Shown here: piece after piece, positions 8,986-18,165 of the stretch
Position numbering within the stretch: position 1 is the stretch's first letter
Layout of the letters: each line of letters begins with the position of its first letter
Assembly (NCBI GenBank): GCA_023230485.1
Contig: JALNXG010000014.1
Span: 1-62,086 of the forward strand
Reading direction: 5' to 3'
Source of the DNA: Melioribacteraceae bacterium
GTDB lineage: Bacteria; Bacteroidota; Ignavibacteria; Ignavibacteriales; Melioribacteraceae
DNA length: 62,086 nucleotides
Program-made: the position numbers and the translations under genes
Notes under the pieces: generated by a model
Told to the model about the DNA's origin: nothing
Databases searched by the model: none
Seen by the model: only the letters and a program-made list of their open reading frames with translations

Positions 8986-9711
8986 ATGAGAGAGGAGCAT
9001 ATCCCTTTTACCGAAGAAGAAATACAGACAGACGAGGCGCATAAAAAAAGAGAAATCGAACAGCGATTATTATTTCAAAAAGAACTCGCAGAATTGCTGA
9101 ATGAAAAAGAAATCTTATTAAAAGAAATAAATCATCGAGTAAAAAACAACCTTCAATTAATCAATAGCTTAATTAGCCTTCAACTTAACGGTATTGAAGA
9201 TAAAAAATCGCGTAGTGTTTTAATTGATATTCAAAGCCGTATAAAATCAATGTCTTTAATTCACGAATTTATGTATGAATCGGGCAATTTTGGTTCGATT
9301 AAGTGCAAAGATTATTTTGAAAGATTGACTCATTATTTAAGACGCGCTTACTTAACAGGATCAAAAAAAATCCATACCATTATTTCGATCGATGAGCATA
9401 ATTATGATGTGGAGTTAGTTACATATCTTGGATTAGCAATCAATGAGTTAGTTTCTAATAGTTATAAACATGCATTCCAGAAAAAACAAACCGGAACAAT
9501 TAATATCGATTTAAGAAATGTCGAAAATGAGTATTATTTATTGACAGTTAAAGATGATGGAGATGGCATCCCATATAAAATAGATATTAATTATATAACC
9601 TCAATGGGACTTCAACTTGCAAATACATTAGCTCGTCAATTAAACGGGAAATTGGAAATTGAATCGTCCGAATCGGGAACTACTTGCTTAATTCATTTTA
9701 TGAAAATATAA
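8986..9711 (+). CDS. Cytosolic histidine kinase, HisKA_2 type
   Basis: A 241-residue kinase without membrane segments. ATG 8986 is preferred to TTG 8968 because GAGAAAG lies upstream. An N-terminal coiled region (about 15-45) leads into the HisKA_2 dimerisation/phosphoacceptor helix, with His50 in EINHRVKNNLQL. The ATPase domain has the N box (INELVSNSYKHAF), the DGDGIP G1 box and a GLQLANTLARQL segment. It has no sensor domain, so the input must come from a partner. The receiver-PAS-kinase gene starts 3 bases after its stop and the two are clearly one operon, so transfer to or from that receiver is likely. Confidence 0.88.
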   Translation: MREEHIPFTEEEIQTDEAHKKREIEQRLLFQKELAELLNEKEILLKEINHRVKNNLQLINSLISLQLNGIEDKKSRSVLIDIQSRIKSMSLIHEFMYESGNFGSIKCKDYFERLTHYLRRAYLTGSKKIHTIISIDEHNYDVELVTYLGLAINELVSNSYKHAFQKKQTGTINIDLRNVENEYYLLTVKDDGDGIPYKIDINYITSMGLQLANTLARQLNGKLEIESSESGTTCLIHFMKI

Positions 9712-9714
9712 AGC

Positions 9715-11688
9715 ATGGATACTAAACCCAAAAAAATATTAATAGTAGAAGACAACTTAATAGTAGGCAATGATATTAAAAGGACTTTAGAGGGGTTCGG
9801 ATATTCTGTTACGGGAATTGCCATGTCAAGTCTTCAAGCCGTCAATATATTCCGAGAATCGATTCCTGACCTAATCTTAATGGATGTGATGCTTAAAGGT
9901 GAGCATGATGGATTTAAGACAGTTGATATTCTTAATGCAATTATTAAAGTTCCCGTTATATTTTTAACAGCATACTCCGATAATGACACATTAAAGAGAG
10001 CCGCCAAAAGAGAACCATACGCATATCTAATAAAACCATTTAATGATAGAGAATTATATAGTGTTATTGAAATGGCATTATATAAAGCAAATGCGGAAAA
10101 GGAGTTAAGAATAAATCAAGAGCGTCTTCGGCTTGCAATGGATGCCACTAGAGATGGTCTATGGGATTGGAATGTTAAAAAAGGAATAGTGTATTGGAGC
10201 ACATCTGCATATCAAATGCTGGGATACGAACCAAATGAATTTCCTATATCAATTGAAAAATGGCAGGAATTAATTCATCCTGATGAATTTGATTCTACAT
10301 ACAAGAGTTTATGGGAACAAATGAATAATGAAGATGGGAGATTTGAAATAGTCTTCCGCTACAAAACGAAAGAGAATACTTATAAATGGGTAAGCGGCAG
10401 AGGAAAGGTTGTCGAAAAGATCAATAATGAGATTATAAGAGTAATCGGAACTCATACTGATATCGATAGTAAGATTAGAAGTGAAGAAAAAATTAAACAG
10501 CTTTCGCAAGTTATTGAGCAGAGCCCCGTTTCGATCATAATCACCGATACCTATGGAAACATCGAATATGCCAATCCTAAATTTTCGGAATTAACCGGTT
10601 ATTCACCTGAAGAAATAATAGGAAAAAATCCAAGAATATTGAAATCCGATAAGCATGTTACTGATTACGAAAAAATGTGGAAGGTTTTATTAGAAGGAAA
10701 TACATGGGCAGGGCTATTTGTAAATAAGAAAAAATCAGGCGATTTATTTTGGGAATCTGCTATTATATCACCTATCAAAAACAATAAAGGTGAAACTATA
10801 AGTTATGTTGCAGTGAAAGAAGATATTACTGAAAAAATTGCTTCGGAAAAAGCATTAGAAAAATATAGAACAGAACTTGAAGAATTAGTAAAAAAAAGAA
10901 CCAAGGAATTAGCATTCGTAAATAAAAGATTAGCAGATCAATTAGAAAAATCGGAAATTATTGGTGAAGCAATTAAAGAAGCGTTGGAAAAAGAGAAAGA
11001 ACTAAACGAAATGAAATCGAGTTTTATTTCAACTACATCTCATGAATTTAGAACTCCACTCGCATCGATTTTATCTTCAATAGAACTATTGGAATTTTAT
11101 GGGCGGAAGTGGGACGAGGGAAAATATAACACACATATTGAAAGAATTAAAAATGCTGTCGTTTACTTGACCAAACTAATGGATGATGTATTAGTACTAA
11201 ACAAAGCGGAAACCGGTAATATACAATTAAATATTTCTCAAGTTAATCTTTATGAATTATGTCATAGAATATTGGAAGATGTAAAAAGTCTTACTGACGA
11301 AAAACATACTATTATATGCAATTTTAATATGAAGGAAAAAATTTTTCAATTAGATGAGAAATTAATTCGTTTTATAATAAATAATCTATTAGGGAATGCA
11401 ATCAAGTACTCTCCGAATGGCGGAAATATCGAATTTGGTGTTGAAAAAATAGCAAATCAATTAGTAATTTCAATAAAAGATGAAGGAATCGGAATCCCCC
11501 CAAAAGAACGTTCACAACTATTCAATACTTTTTTTAGATGCAGCAACACGGAGGATATTCCCGGTAATGGACTTGGACTTTCGATTGTAAAGAAATCGGT
11601 AGATATTCATGGCGGTACTATTATTTTAGATGAAAGCCATAAAGATGGTTCAAGATTCGTGGTAACACTCCCATTATATAAAAAATAA
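9715..11688 (+). CDS. Hybrid sensor: receiver-PAS-PAS-histidine kinase
   Basis: A 657-residue soluble signalling protein. Residues 1-125 are a response-regulator receiver, with acidic pair E12/D13, phosphoacceptor D57 in LILMD and K107 in YLIKP. PAS domains lie at about 137-250 (DGLWDWN, YWSTSAYQMLGY) and 265-375 (SIIITDTYGNIEYANPKF, GYSPEEIIGKNPRIL). A coiled linker (375-435) precedes HisKA with His443 in SHEFRTPL, then HATPase (540-655) with NNLLGNAIKYSP, DEGIGIP and GNGLGLSIVKK. The PAS2 motif ending GYSPEEIIGKNPR is common in redox or oxygen sensors, but no haem or flavin ligand can be assigned. It is cotranscribed with the upstream HisKA_2 kinase. No output DNA-binding domain is present, so the final target is elsewhere. 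Confidence 0.92.
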   Translation: MDTKPKKILIVEDNLIVGNDIKRTLEGFGYSVTGIAMSSLQAVNIFRESIPDLILMDVMLKGEHDGFKTVDILNAIIKVPVIFLTAYSDNDTLKRAAKREPYAYLIKPFNDRELYSVIEMALYKANAEKELRINQERLRLAMDATRDGLWDWNVKKGIVYWSTSAYQMLGYEPNEFPISIEKWQELIHPDEFDSTYKSLWEQMNNEDGRFEIVFRYKTKENTYKWVSGRGKVVEKINNEIIRVIGTHTDIDSKIRSEEKIKQLSQVIEQSPVSIIITDTYGNIEYANPKFSELTGYSPEEIIGKNPRILKSDKHVTDYEKMWKVLLEGNTWAGLFVNKKKSGDLFWESAIISPIKNNKGETISYVAVKEDITEKIASEKALEKYRTELEELVKKRTKELAFVNKRLADQLEKSEIIGEAIKEALEKEKELNEMKSSFISTTSHEFRTPLASILSSIELLEFYGRKWDEGKYNTHIERIKNAVVYLTKLMDDVLVLNKAETGNIQLNISQVNLYELCHRILEDVKSLTDEKHTIICNFNMKEKIFQLDEKLIRFIINNLLGNAIKYSPNGGNIEFGVEKIANQLVISIKDEGIGIPPKERSQLFNTFFRCSNTEDIPGNGLGLSIVKKSVDIHGGTIILDESHKDGSRFVVTLPLYKK

Positions 11689-11842
11689 TTTAGAGATTAG
11701 ATTAATACACACCCTTTTTAAGCATTTTATTCCCAAAAGCATCCCACTCACAACATTAAATGCCCGCTCACTCCAAAAAAAGTGATTTAAAGTCCATTTG
11801 CTTCGAAAATAGAGTAACAAAACAATAAAGGGGTGTAACACA

Positions 11843-13909
11843 ATGTTCAACAATATGAAAATCGGAAAGCGACTAATGGTTGGATTTGCATCTTTAGCCG
11901 CTGTATTAGTAGTAACAATTATTTTAAGTATTTCAAATCTGTCTTCGTTAGATAGTGAAGTAGAATTATTAGCTAACGATCGATATCAAAAAACGGTTTG
12001 GGCAAATGGAATTATCGATCAGATAAATGTGGTTGCGAGAATCAATCGTAATCTTTACATATTAGACGATCCAAATGAAAAAGCTGAGGAAATGAGACGT
12101 TCAGCAGAAGCATCTGCTATAGTAAATGGGTATGCCGACTCACTCACAAGAACAATAACATCAGATGAAGGTAAATTATTATTAAAAGAATTCCAAACTA
12201 TAAGAAAAGAAAAATTCTTTCCGGCAAGAGAGAAATTCTTCCAATTTTTAAATTCAGGAGATAAGGAAGGTGCCAGGAATATTTTATTTAGCGAACTTAG
12301 AATCGCGCAGGGAGAATATTTTACTTCGATTGAAAATCTGATTAAATATCAGGATAGACTTGTAGAAGAATCTGCCGTTAATGCTAAATCATTATATTCT
12401 TCTTCGTTTTGGATGATGATTATTATTGGATTTGCAGCACTTGCATTAGTAGCATTTTTATCATTAACAATAACCAGGAGCATTGTAAACCCAATAAGAC
12501 AAGTAGCTGATAGAGTAAAACAATTAGAGACTGTATGTATTACAAATCTTGGTAATGGATTAATGGCATTATCTCGCGGAGACTTATCGGCAAAAGTAGA
12601 AAAAGCCACACGCCACTTGGAATTAAAGAGGAAAGATGAAGTGGGCGAAGTTGCAGATACGGTTGATAACATGATAACAAAAGCTCAATCAGGAATTGAT
12701 GCTTATGAATTAGTTAGAGAGAAATTTACAATGTTAATGGGTGAAACAACAAAATTAATTGATGATGGAAAAGAAGGAAGATTAAATCAACGTGGAGACG
12801 ATCAGAAATTTGAAGGAGCATATAAAGATTTAGTAAAAGGATTTAATGATGTTTTAGATTCAGTAATTCTTCCAATTCAAGAAAGTGCAAAAGTATTAGA
12901 TGTTTATTCGCAGGGCGATTTTACACCAAGAATTAATTCAAAATATAAAGGCGATCATCAACTTATAGTAAATAGTTTGAATCGACTTGGAGAATCAATA
13001 ACTACAATATTAAGAGATGTAACAGATGCAGTGGAAGCCACAGCAAGTGCAAGTAGCCAGATTTCATCGAGCACTGAAGAACTAGCCGCCGGATCACAGG
13101 AACAGAGTGCGCAGGCAGCAGAAGTGGCAAGTGCAGTAGAGCAGATGGCTTCATCGATTTTGCAGACAACAAAGAATGCTAATAATACAGCAGAAAATGC
13201 AAAGAACGCACGTGCGTTAGCTACTCAAGGCGGTAAAGCTATGGAAGATACAATTGATGGAATGAGTAGAATTGCAGAAGTAGTATCACGTGCGGCTTCT
13301 ACGATACAGGAATTAGGTAAAGGAAGCAATGAAATAGGTGAAATTATTCAAGTGATTGATGATATCGCTGATCAGACAAATCTTCTCGCATTGAATGCGG
13401 CAATTGAAGCTGCTAGAGCGGGCGAGCAGGGAAGAGGTTTCGCAGTCGTTGCAGATGAAGTTCGTAAGCTTGCAGAACGCACCACGAAAGCAACCAAAGA
13501 GATTGCAAATATGATTAAGAAAATTCAGAAGGATACGGTAGAAGCAGTGGATTCAATTAGTCAAGGAACTGTGGAAGTAGAAGCTGGTAAGAAATTAGCA
13601 TTGAACGCAGGCGATTCATTAAAACTGATAATAACCGGCTCGAATGAAGTAGTGGACTTATCGACACAAGTGGCAGCAGCGAGCGAAGAGCAGAGTGCCG
13701 CAAGCGAACAGATAAGTAAAAATATAGAATCAATCAGTAGTGTAACACATCAATCAGCTTCGGGAACTCAGCAGATTGCAAGAGCGGCAGAAGACCTTAA
13801 TAGGTTGACTGATAATCTACAGCAGTTAATCTTACAATTTAAGATAGATAGCAGTAATAAGAGTAACTTATCGGTAAGAACAAACGGGAAATTAATACAT
13901 AGCCTATAA
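11843..13909 (+). CDS. Methyl-accepting chemotaxis protein
   Basis: A 688-residue transmembrane receptor. TM1 is at about 11-30. A periplasmic all-helical region (31-187) resembles the 4HB_MCP four-helix bundle. TM2 is at about 188-210 and HAMP at about 211-282. A second HAMP-like stretch lies around 330-390 (SVILPIQESAKVLDVYSQGDF). The signalling coiled coil spans about 395-670, with the conserved hairpin tip (DIADQTNLLALNAAIEAARA, then GEQGRGFAVVADEVRKLAERT). There is no C-terminal NWETF-type tether. GGGGTG serves as the ribosome site. No che genes are in the window, so it must work with a distant chemosensory array. The ligand is unknown. Confidence 0.95.
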   Translation: MFNNMKIGKRLMVGFASLAAVLVVTIILSISNLSSLDSEVELLANDRYQKTVWANGIIDQINVVARINRNLYILDDPNEKAEEMRRSAEASAIVNGYADSLTRTITSDEGKLLLKEFQTIRKEKFFPAREKFFQFLNSGDKEGARNILFSELRIAQGEYFTSIENLIKYQDRLVEESAVNAKSLYSSSFWMMIIIGFAALALVAFLSLTITRSIVNPIRQVADRVKQLETVCITNLGNGLMALSRGDLSAKVEKATRHLELKRKDEVGEVADTVDNMITKAQSGIDAYELVREKFTMLMGETTKLIDDGKEGRLNQRGDDQKFEGAYKDLVKGFNDVLDSVILPIQESAKVLDVYSQGDFTPRINSKYKGDHQLIVNSLNRLGESITTILRDVTDAVEATASASSQISSSTEELAAGSQEQSAQAAEVASAVEQMASSILQTTKNANNTAENAKNARALATQGGKAMEDTIDGMSRIAEVVSRAASTIQELGKGSNEIGEIIQVIDDIADQTNLLALNAAIEAARAGEQGRGFAVVADEVRKLAERTTKATKEIANMIKKIQKDTVEAVDSISQGTVEVEAGKKLALNAGDSLKLIITGSNEVVDLSTQVAAASEEQSAASEQISKNIESISSVTHQSASGTQQIARAAEDLNRLTDNLQQLILQFKIDSSNKSNLSVRTNGKLIHSL

Positions 13910-13940
13910 TACACACCCCTAAGATACATCCCAAAGTCCC

Positions 13941-13974
13941 AAATAGCCGTCTCCCAAAGAGGCGGCTATTTTTA
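13941..13974 (+). terminator. Rho-independent terminator of the chemoreceptor gene
   Basis: The 13-base arm 13941-13953 pairs with 13959-13971 (one G-T wobble) around CCAAA, and the T-rich TTTTTA sequence follows. Confidence 0.9.
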
Positions 13975-14035
13975 TAGTATAAATGATTCCCTAACAAAAT
14001 TTTCGATATATGAAATTATATAAACATAGAATGTA

Positions 14036-14065
14036 ATAAAAAAGAAGCCGGCATTTGCCGGCTTC
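14036..14065 (-). terminator. Rho-independent terminator of the minus-strand sulfur operon
   Basis: GAAGCCGGC (14044-14052) and GCCGGCTTC (14057-14065) form a perfect 9-bp stem. On the minus strand it is followed by six Ts (A tract 14038-14043). Confidence 0.9.
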
Positions 14066-14127
14066 AGTATAGATTAATTAGCGATTCAATATTATATCAT
14101 TTGAGATACGTACTAAGATTTAGCTCG

Positions 14128-14173
14128 CCTCAAGTAACAATTATTAACACCCGTCTGGGATAATAATTTGAGG
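14128..14173 (-). other. 3' UTR stem-loop of the sulfur operon
   Basis: CCTCAA (14128-14133) plus AATTATTA (14139-14146) pair with TAATAATT (14161-14168) plus TGAGG, leaving a GTAAC bulge and a 14-base GC-rich loop. It starts 14 bases after the stop codon of the last operon gene and upstream of the terminator, so it would sit at the mRNA 3' end. Confidence 0.45.
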
Positions 14174-14187
14174 TTGACGAATTTCCA

Positions 14188-15378
14188 TTAACAGCCGCCG
14201 ATTATTCGCTTTGATTTTTTCTTTTCGACAGGTGCTTTTTTATTATTCTTGATTAATTCAGCAACTTCCACTGTCGCTTTAGCACGGAATCGTGCAGTAT
14301 CTTTTTCCTGATTTGTTTTAACTTCTGTGGGAGCTTTGAAATCAAGTATTTCAGCTTTGAAGGTACTCATACCACCTTTTAATATTCTCACATTTTCGAA
14401 CCCTAATTCAGAAGCAATAATAGATGCTTTTTTCTCATCCTTTTCATCTGCCGCTACAAATACGGTAAGTTTCTTTTTAACTGCGATAGTCTTAACGGCA
14501 TCTTTACCAAAAAGTTCTTTGAATGTCATCGGTATCGATTTAGGAAGACTCATTTCGTTAAATTCTTTTGAGGGACGGAAATCGATTATCTGCAAATTAT
14601 TATCATTATCGATTAATCTGAATGCGAGTTCATCAGAAGTGATATAATTTACGTCGATAGAATTAACAATTTCCGGATTATTTGCTTTATCTAAAACTGA
14701 TTCTTGATTAGAAGGTAATAAGAAAGCTGAAAGTCCCATAACAAATAAGATAGAAACTACGGCATAATAGAGTTTAAGAGGATGCTCTTTAGAAGTAGCC
14801 CCATTATTAACGCGGAGTTCGACCCAGCGAGTAAACCAAAATGCGCCTGCAGCCATTACTGCAAATGCAAATGCCACAAGTGCGTGAGAAGTACCAAGAA
14901 GATCATATACCGTAACCATACCCCAGTTTTCTGCCATATATAAATCATAAAGTATCGGATAAAGTTCGCCAAAGAGTAAAACGCCGATAGCTGAACCACC
15001 TATAAAATAGATTGCATCAATTTTGCCGATAGCGGCAGCACAAAAACTTGTACCGGGGCAGAATCCGCCGATAACGAATCCTAGTCCCATTATAAATCCA
15101 CCTACAAGTGCAGAATAGAGGAATGTAGGATTAACATAAATAAGATTAAGATCGATTAATCCGAAATGTGCAAAAATTACTAGTCCTATCATTCCTGTAA
15201 TACCGGCAGTAAAAAACACACGTAAAACTGTAAAGTCATATCCATAAAATAGACCGACTAATTTCTTAGAAGTAGAGAAGCCGGCTTGTTCAAGAATAAA
15301 ACCGAAAGCAATACCAATAAAGAGAGCGACAACAAAATTCAGTTCATTTCCAATTACATCAGGTACTAATGGTCCCAT
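14188..15378 (-). CDS. YeeE/YedE-type sulfur transporter fused to a cysteine-less rhodanese domain with C-terminal GGC
   Basis: A 396-residue protein. Residues 1-220 are membrane-embedded, with the YeeE/YedE (TsuA-like thiosulfate transporter) signature GGFCPGTSFCAAAIGK (C107 and C113). Residues about 245-345 match a rhodanese domain (IIDFRPSKEFNEMSLPKSIP, then RILKGGM), but the active-loop cysteine is replaced: the site reads FVAADEKDEKKA (about 307-318). A Lys-rich tail ends in KRIIGGC, so the only cysteine outside the two transporter ones is the last residue, C396. It is the last gene of the MarR/octaheme/cytochrome b/YeeE operon, 15 bases after the smaller YeeE gene. The predicted role is uptake or relay of thiosulfate-type sulfur. 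A C-terminal cysteine acting as sulfur carrier is my hypothesis. Confidence 0.85.
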   Translation of the reverse strand: MGPLVPDVIGNELNFVVALFIGIAFGFILEQAGFSTSKKLVGLFYGYDFTVLRVFFTAGITGMIGLVIFAHFGLIDLNLIYVNPTFLYSALVGGFIMGLGFVIGGFCPGTSFCAAAIGKIDAIYFIGGSAIGVLLFGELYPILYDLYMAENWGMVTVYDLLGTSHALVAFAFAVMAAGAFWFTRWVELRVNNGATSKEHPLKLYYAVVSILFVMGLSAFLLPSNQESVLDKANNPEIVNSIDVNYITSDELAFRLIDNDNNLQIIDFRPSKEFNEMSLPKSIPMTFKELFGKDAVKTIAVKKKLTVFVAADEKDEKKASIIASELGFENVRILKGGMSTFKAEILDFKAPTEVKTNQEKDTARFRAKATVEVAELIKNNKKAPVEKKKSKRIIGGC

Positions 15379-15393
15379 AATAATCTCCTCTCC

Positions 15394-15909
15394 TTAAATC
15401 CAAAGTTTTCTAAAAAAATAAGCAAACATGTAAGCACCGCCGAAGATAGCAAACATTGTAATTATACCGCCGAATGAGAGCACCGCCATGCCACTTAAAG
15501 CCGCTCCGCTCGTACAACCTCTACCGAGTTGAGCACCGAATCCAAAGAGCAGTCCTCCGATAATTGCTGTTACGATCCTTACTTTAGAAGTAACTTTTGG
15601 TGATTTTTCTAAAGTCCAATTAAGTCGATTAGAAACGAGACCGGAAAGGAAGGCTCCGATAAGAACGCCGATAACTTCAAAGACGAGCCAATTTTTGAAC
15701 GGGCTATTATCATGTTCTGTCAAATATTCTTTATAGAACTTAGCTTCGGAAGCGTGCCCGGGAGCAACAGTCTCGACAGCGGCAACTACACCACTTTTAA
15801 CCGCACCGCTAGCACCAAGTCCGCGCCCTGTTATAAATATTGTTGCTAATAGCAGAAGTCCTAAAAGAAATCCTGCTAAGTATGGATTCATATATTTTGT
15901 TTCGTTCAT
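15394..15909 (-). CDS. YeeE/YedE family membrane protein (half-size sulfur transporter subunit)
   Basis: A 171-residue membrane protein with about four hydrophobic segments and the family motifs GRGLGASGA (about 29-37) and LGRGCTSGAALSG (C132). The cysteine-containing GCTSG loop is the counterpart of the sulfur-handling cysteine in TsuA-type transporters. YeeE/YedE proteins often occur as two adjacent half-size genes, and here the larger partner follows directly. Together they would form the complete transporter. The start is the ATG at 15909; an in-frame ATG six codons later is also possible. Gaps of 15 and 18 bases to the neighbours indicate one transcript. Confidence 0.85.
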   Translation of the reverse strand: MNETKYMNPYLAGFLLGLLLLATIFITGRGLGASGAVKSGVVAAVETVAPGHASEAKFYKEYLTEHDNSPFKNWLVFEVIGVLIGAFLSGLVSNRLNWTLEKSPKVTSKVRIVTAIIGGLLFGFGAQLGRGCTSGAALSGMAVLSFGGIITMFAIFGGAYMFAYFFRKLWI

Positions 15910-15927
15910 ATTATCCTCTAAACTTTT

Positions 15928-16560
15928 TTAATTTTCTTTTGTTGATTTATCTTCGTCTTCCAATTCTTCATAACCGGTAATCATTGCTTTTAGATTAGAT
16001 GTAACGGTCTCTCCGGTGGTAATTAAATAGAGATGCGTAATAATAAATGCAATTAGTAATAGAGCACCGATTGTATGCACGATTGCAACAACTTCAAGAG
16101 AGGCAATGTTTATTGATTCAACTGCATCCTTCTGTGGATAGCGATAGAACATATAGAGCAAACCGCTTATAACCATAACCGGGATTACAAGAATTTTAAG
16201 ACCAACATAAACTAATTTTTGTAATGGATTTAATTTACTCAATACAGTTTTTCTTGTAGGATGCGGAGCATTTTTGAATATGCCGAAAATGTAATAATTA
16301 ATCTGAGCTTTTAAGTTAGCAATCGTAGGGATATATTGTTTCCATTCGCCGGTGGAGAAATGCCAGAAGATAGCGAATACAATTAAGACAATAAAAGCAT
16401 ACGCAGAAACGTTATGATACTTAACAGCATTCTGATAACCGAAAAAAGTGAACGAGCCATGAATCTCAAATCCGGTGGCAGCTAACATAAAAATGAGTAT
16501 TGCTTGCATCCAATGCCAGAATCGCTCGAACGACTTATAGATATAAACTTTATATTTCAT
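15928..16560 (-). CDS. Di-haem cytochrome b (HydC/PhsC-like) quinone-linked subunit
   Basis: A 210-residue protein with four predicted helices and helix-borne histidines typical of cytochrome b561/hydrogenase-type b subunits (FERFWHWMQAILIFML, NVSAYAFIVLIVFAIFWHF, then VVAIVHTIGALLLIAFIITHLYL in the last helix). The start is set at ATG 16560, where MKYKVYIYKSFERFWHW begins as usual for the family. A longer frame exists but runs far into the upstream gene. It overlaps the 3' end of the octaheme gene by 11 bases, which implies translational coupling. It most likely oxidises or reduces quinone on behalf of the octaheme cytochrome, linking the periplasmic sulfur or nitrogen reaction to the membrane pool. 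Confidence 0.85.
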   Translation of the reverse strand: MKYKVYIYKSFERFWHWMQAILIFMLAATGFEIHGSFTFFGYQNAVKYHNVSAYAFIVLIVFAIFWHFSTGEWKQYIPTIANLKAQINYYIFGIFKNAPHPTRKTVLSKLNPLQKLVYVGLKILVIPVMVISGLLYMFYRYPQKDAVESINIASLEVVAIVHTIGALLLIAFIITHLYLITTGETVTSNLKAMITGYEELEDEDKSTKEN

Positions 16561-18133
16561 TATGAACCTCTTTTTTCGATTTACGATTTGTAGAAATTCT
16601 AATACCTGCATGAATCATAACACCAATGAGAGTCAAAAGAATTATTAATTTTCCACCAATTTCTACTATACTAGAATAATCTCTTGCAGGCATATAAAAA
16701 TCATTTAGTCCTGCAAGACGGCTATTATCTCTCGTATGGCATTGGTTACATGAAAGAGTATTTTCTTTTGAAGAAACCATGTGATTAATAGGCCAGTACA
16801 TTTCAGTTTTAACAAATGCAAGCTGTCCGCTGAATGGAAGATGAACTTCATCCATACCGACTTTAGCGGCTCTTAACCAATTAAAATCAGTCCAAAGAGC
16901 ACCTTCACCTTTTTTATCCGAAAAAAGTTTTGGTTGAATAATCATTTTATTTACGGGATCAAAAGGCTGACGAGCTCTATGAATTTTAACCGGAATAATT
17001 TTAGAATCACGATCGGCATAAGAGCCGTTAAGAGTATTAATTTTTATCGGTTTAGTAGTATCATTAATTACATCACCAAGTAAGTAGTGATCAGCAGTTC
17101 CATTAAACCAGATATATTCCGGCTTAAGGCTGTCTGCCCAAGTAAATGTACCTTTGATTGACATGTAGGTATGGTTGCCTTTAGCATCCTCTTCGGTATA
17201 AGGTGCGCCATTTTTAAGTTTACCTGCAGTCGACCAATCCCATGCTATTTTAGTAGAATTAGCTTTAGCATAAACTGGTATATGGCAGGTCTGGCATGCA
17301 ACCTTAACCGTATGCTCATTCAATATATCGGCATCATGAGGAGTTTCGGTATGGCACTGTTCGCAAGTTGAGCGATTTCTATTCATTGAAGAAAGGGAGT
17401 AAACCTTTCCTTTCATCATATGATTTTCACTTGTATGGCAATCAACGCAGACAAGATTAGAAGTTTCCGGGGACATATGAATATCTATATCAGCAGATGG
17501 CTCAAACATGGAAGATTCCAGATCGCCATGCTTAACGTTATTACCACCGCCGCCAAAGAAGTGGCAAACACCGCAATTTGAACGCATCGGTCTGCCCACT
17601 TTCTGTGCTACAAGATTGAGATTTACAGCTTTATCAGGCGCACCAGCCATTTCATTGCCTTTAGCATAAGTCTCTGAATTATCATGACAAACAAGGCAAT
17701 CGATATTTGTTGGGTCAGTCAATGGAGCCATGGAGCTTGTCATTTCAAAACCGATATGGCATTTAGCACAGCTTTGTTCATTTCCTTCAACACCAATACA
17801 AAAATTATTGATAGCGTTTTTCTTACCGACATATACAATGCCTCTGCCTTGGACGTATTCTTCACGTTCCCAATTCCAGTGATTTGAGTGCATTACCTCT
17901 TTATGACGTTCGGTATGGCAGGAGATACAAGCTGCCGTGGCATCTTGAGGAGAATTGAATTTCTTCTGAAGGATATCAAACTTAGAATGATCCACAGAGG
18001 AGACATGCTTCTTAGAATATTTTGCTTTAAGAAGAGAAATGTTCGATTGTTCTGCTTCGGTCGGCTTTAGGAAAATTATCGATGCCGTTATCACTAATCC
18101 GATAAACAGTAGTGCGATTACAATTTTTTTCAT
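16550..18133 (-). CDS. Octaheme c-type cytochrome, tetrathionate reductase (OTR) family
   Basis: A 527-residue protein with an N-terminal hydrophobic helix (about 4-22), eight CxxCH sites starting at C69, C122, C146, C187, C229, C257, C280 and C462, and a C-terminal membrane helix (about 489-510). The segments DCLVCHDN and CGVCHFFGGGG followed by VKHGDL are hallmarks of the octaheme tetrathionate reductase family. Family members reduce tetrathionate, nitrite and hydroxylamine in vitro, and the physiological substrate is unsettled. Here the neighbours (cytochrome b, two YeeE/YedE proteins, rhodanese domain) argue for a sulfur oxyanion. The C-terminal helix would tether it beside the cytochrome b. 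The MarR gene 32 bases upstream probably controls it. Confidence 0.9.
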   Translation of the reverse strand: MKKIVIALLFIGLVITASIIFLKPTEAEQSNISLLKAKYSKKHVSSVDHSKFDILQKKFNSPQDATAACISCHTERHKEVMHSNHWNWEREEYVQGRGIVYVGKKNAINNFCIGVEGNEQSCAKCHIGFEMTSSMAPLTDPTNIDCLVCHDNSETYAKGNEMAGAPDKAVNLNLVAQKVGRPMRSNCGVCHFFGGGGNNVKHGDLESSMFEPSADIDIHMSPETSNLVCVDCHTSENHMMKGKVYSLSSMNRNRSTCEQCHTETPHDADILNEHTVKVACQTCHIPVYAKANSTKIAWDWSTAGKLKNGAPYTEEDAKGNHTYMSIKGTFTWADSLKPEYIWFNGTADHYLLGDVINDTTKPIKINTLNGSYADRDSKIIPVKIHRARQPFDPVNKMIIQPKLFSDKKGEGALWTDFNWLRAAKVGMDEVHLPFSGQLAFVKTEMYWPINHMVSSKENTLSCNQCHTRDNSRLAGLNDFYMPARDYSSIVEIGGKLIILLTLIGVMIHAGIRISTNRKSKKEVHNEI

Positions 18134-18165
18134 ATTTTTTCTTAATTAGTTTAGAGTATAAAAGA

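Noticed and set aside
12349..12672. 107-codon minus-strand open frame in the chemoreceptor gene
   Set aside because: It is a shadow of the HAMP-coding region, with low-complexity serine/isoleucine content.
16561..16611. Extended N terminus of the cytochrome b gene
   Set aside because: It would run into the 3' end of the octaheme gene, and the family normally begins at the MKYKVYIYKSFERFWHW position.
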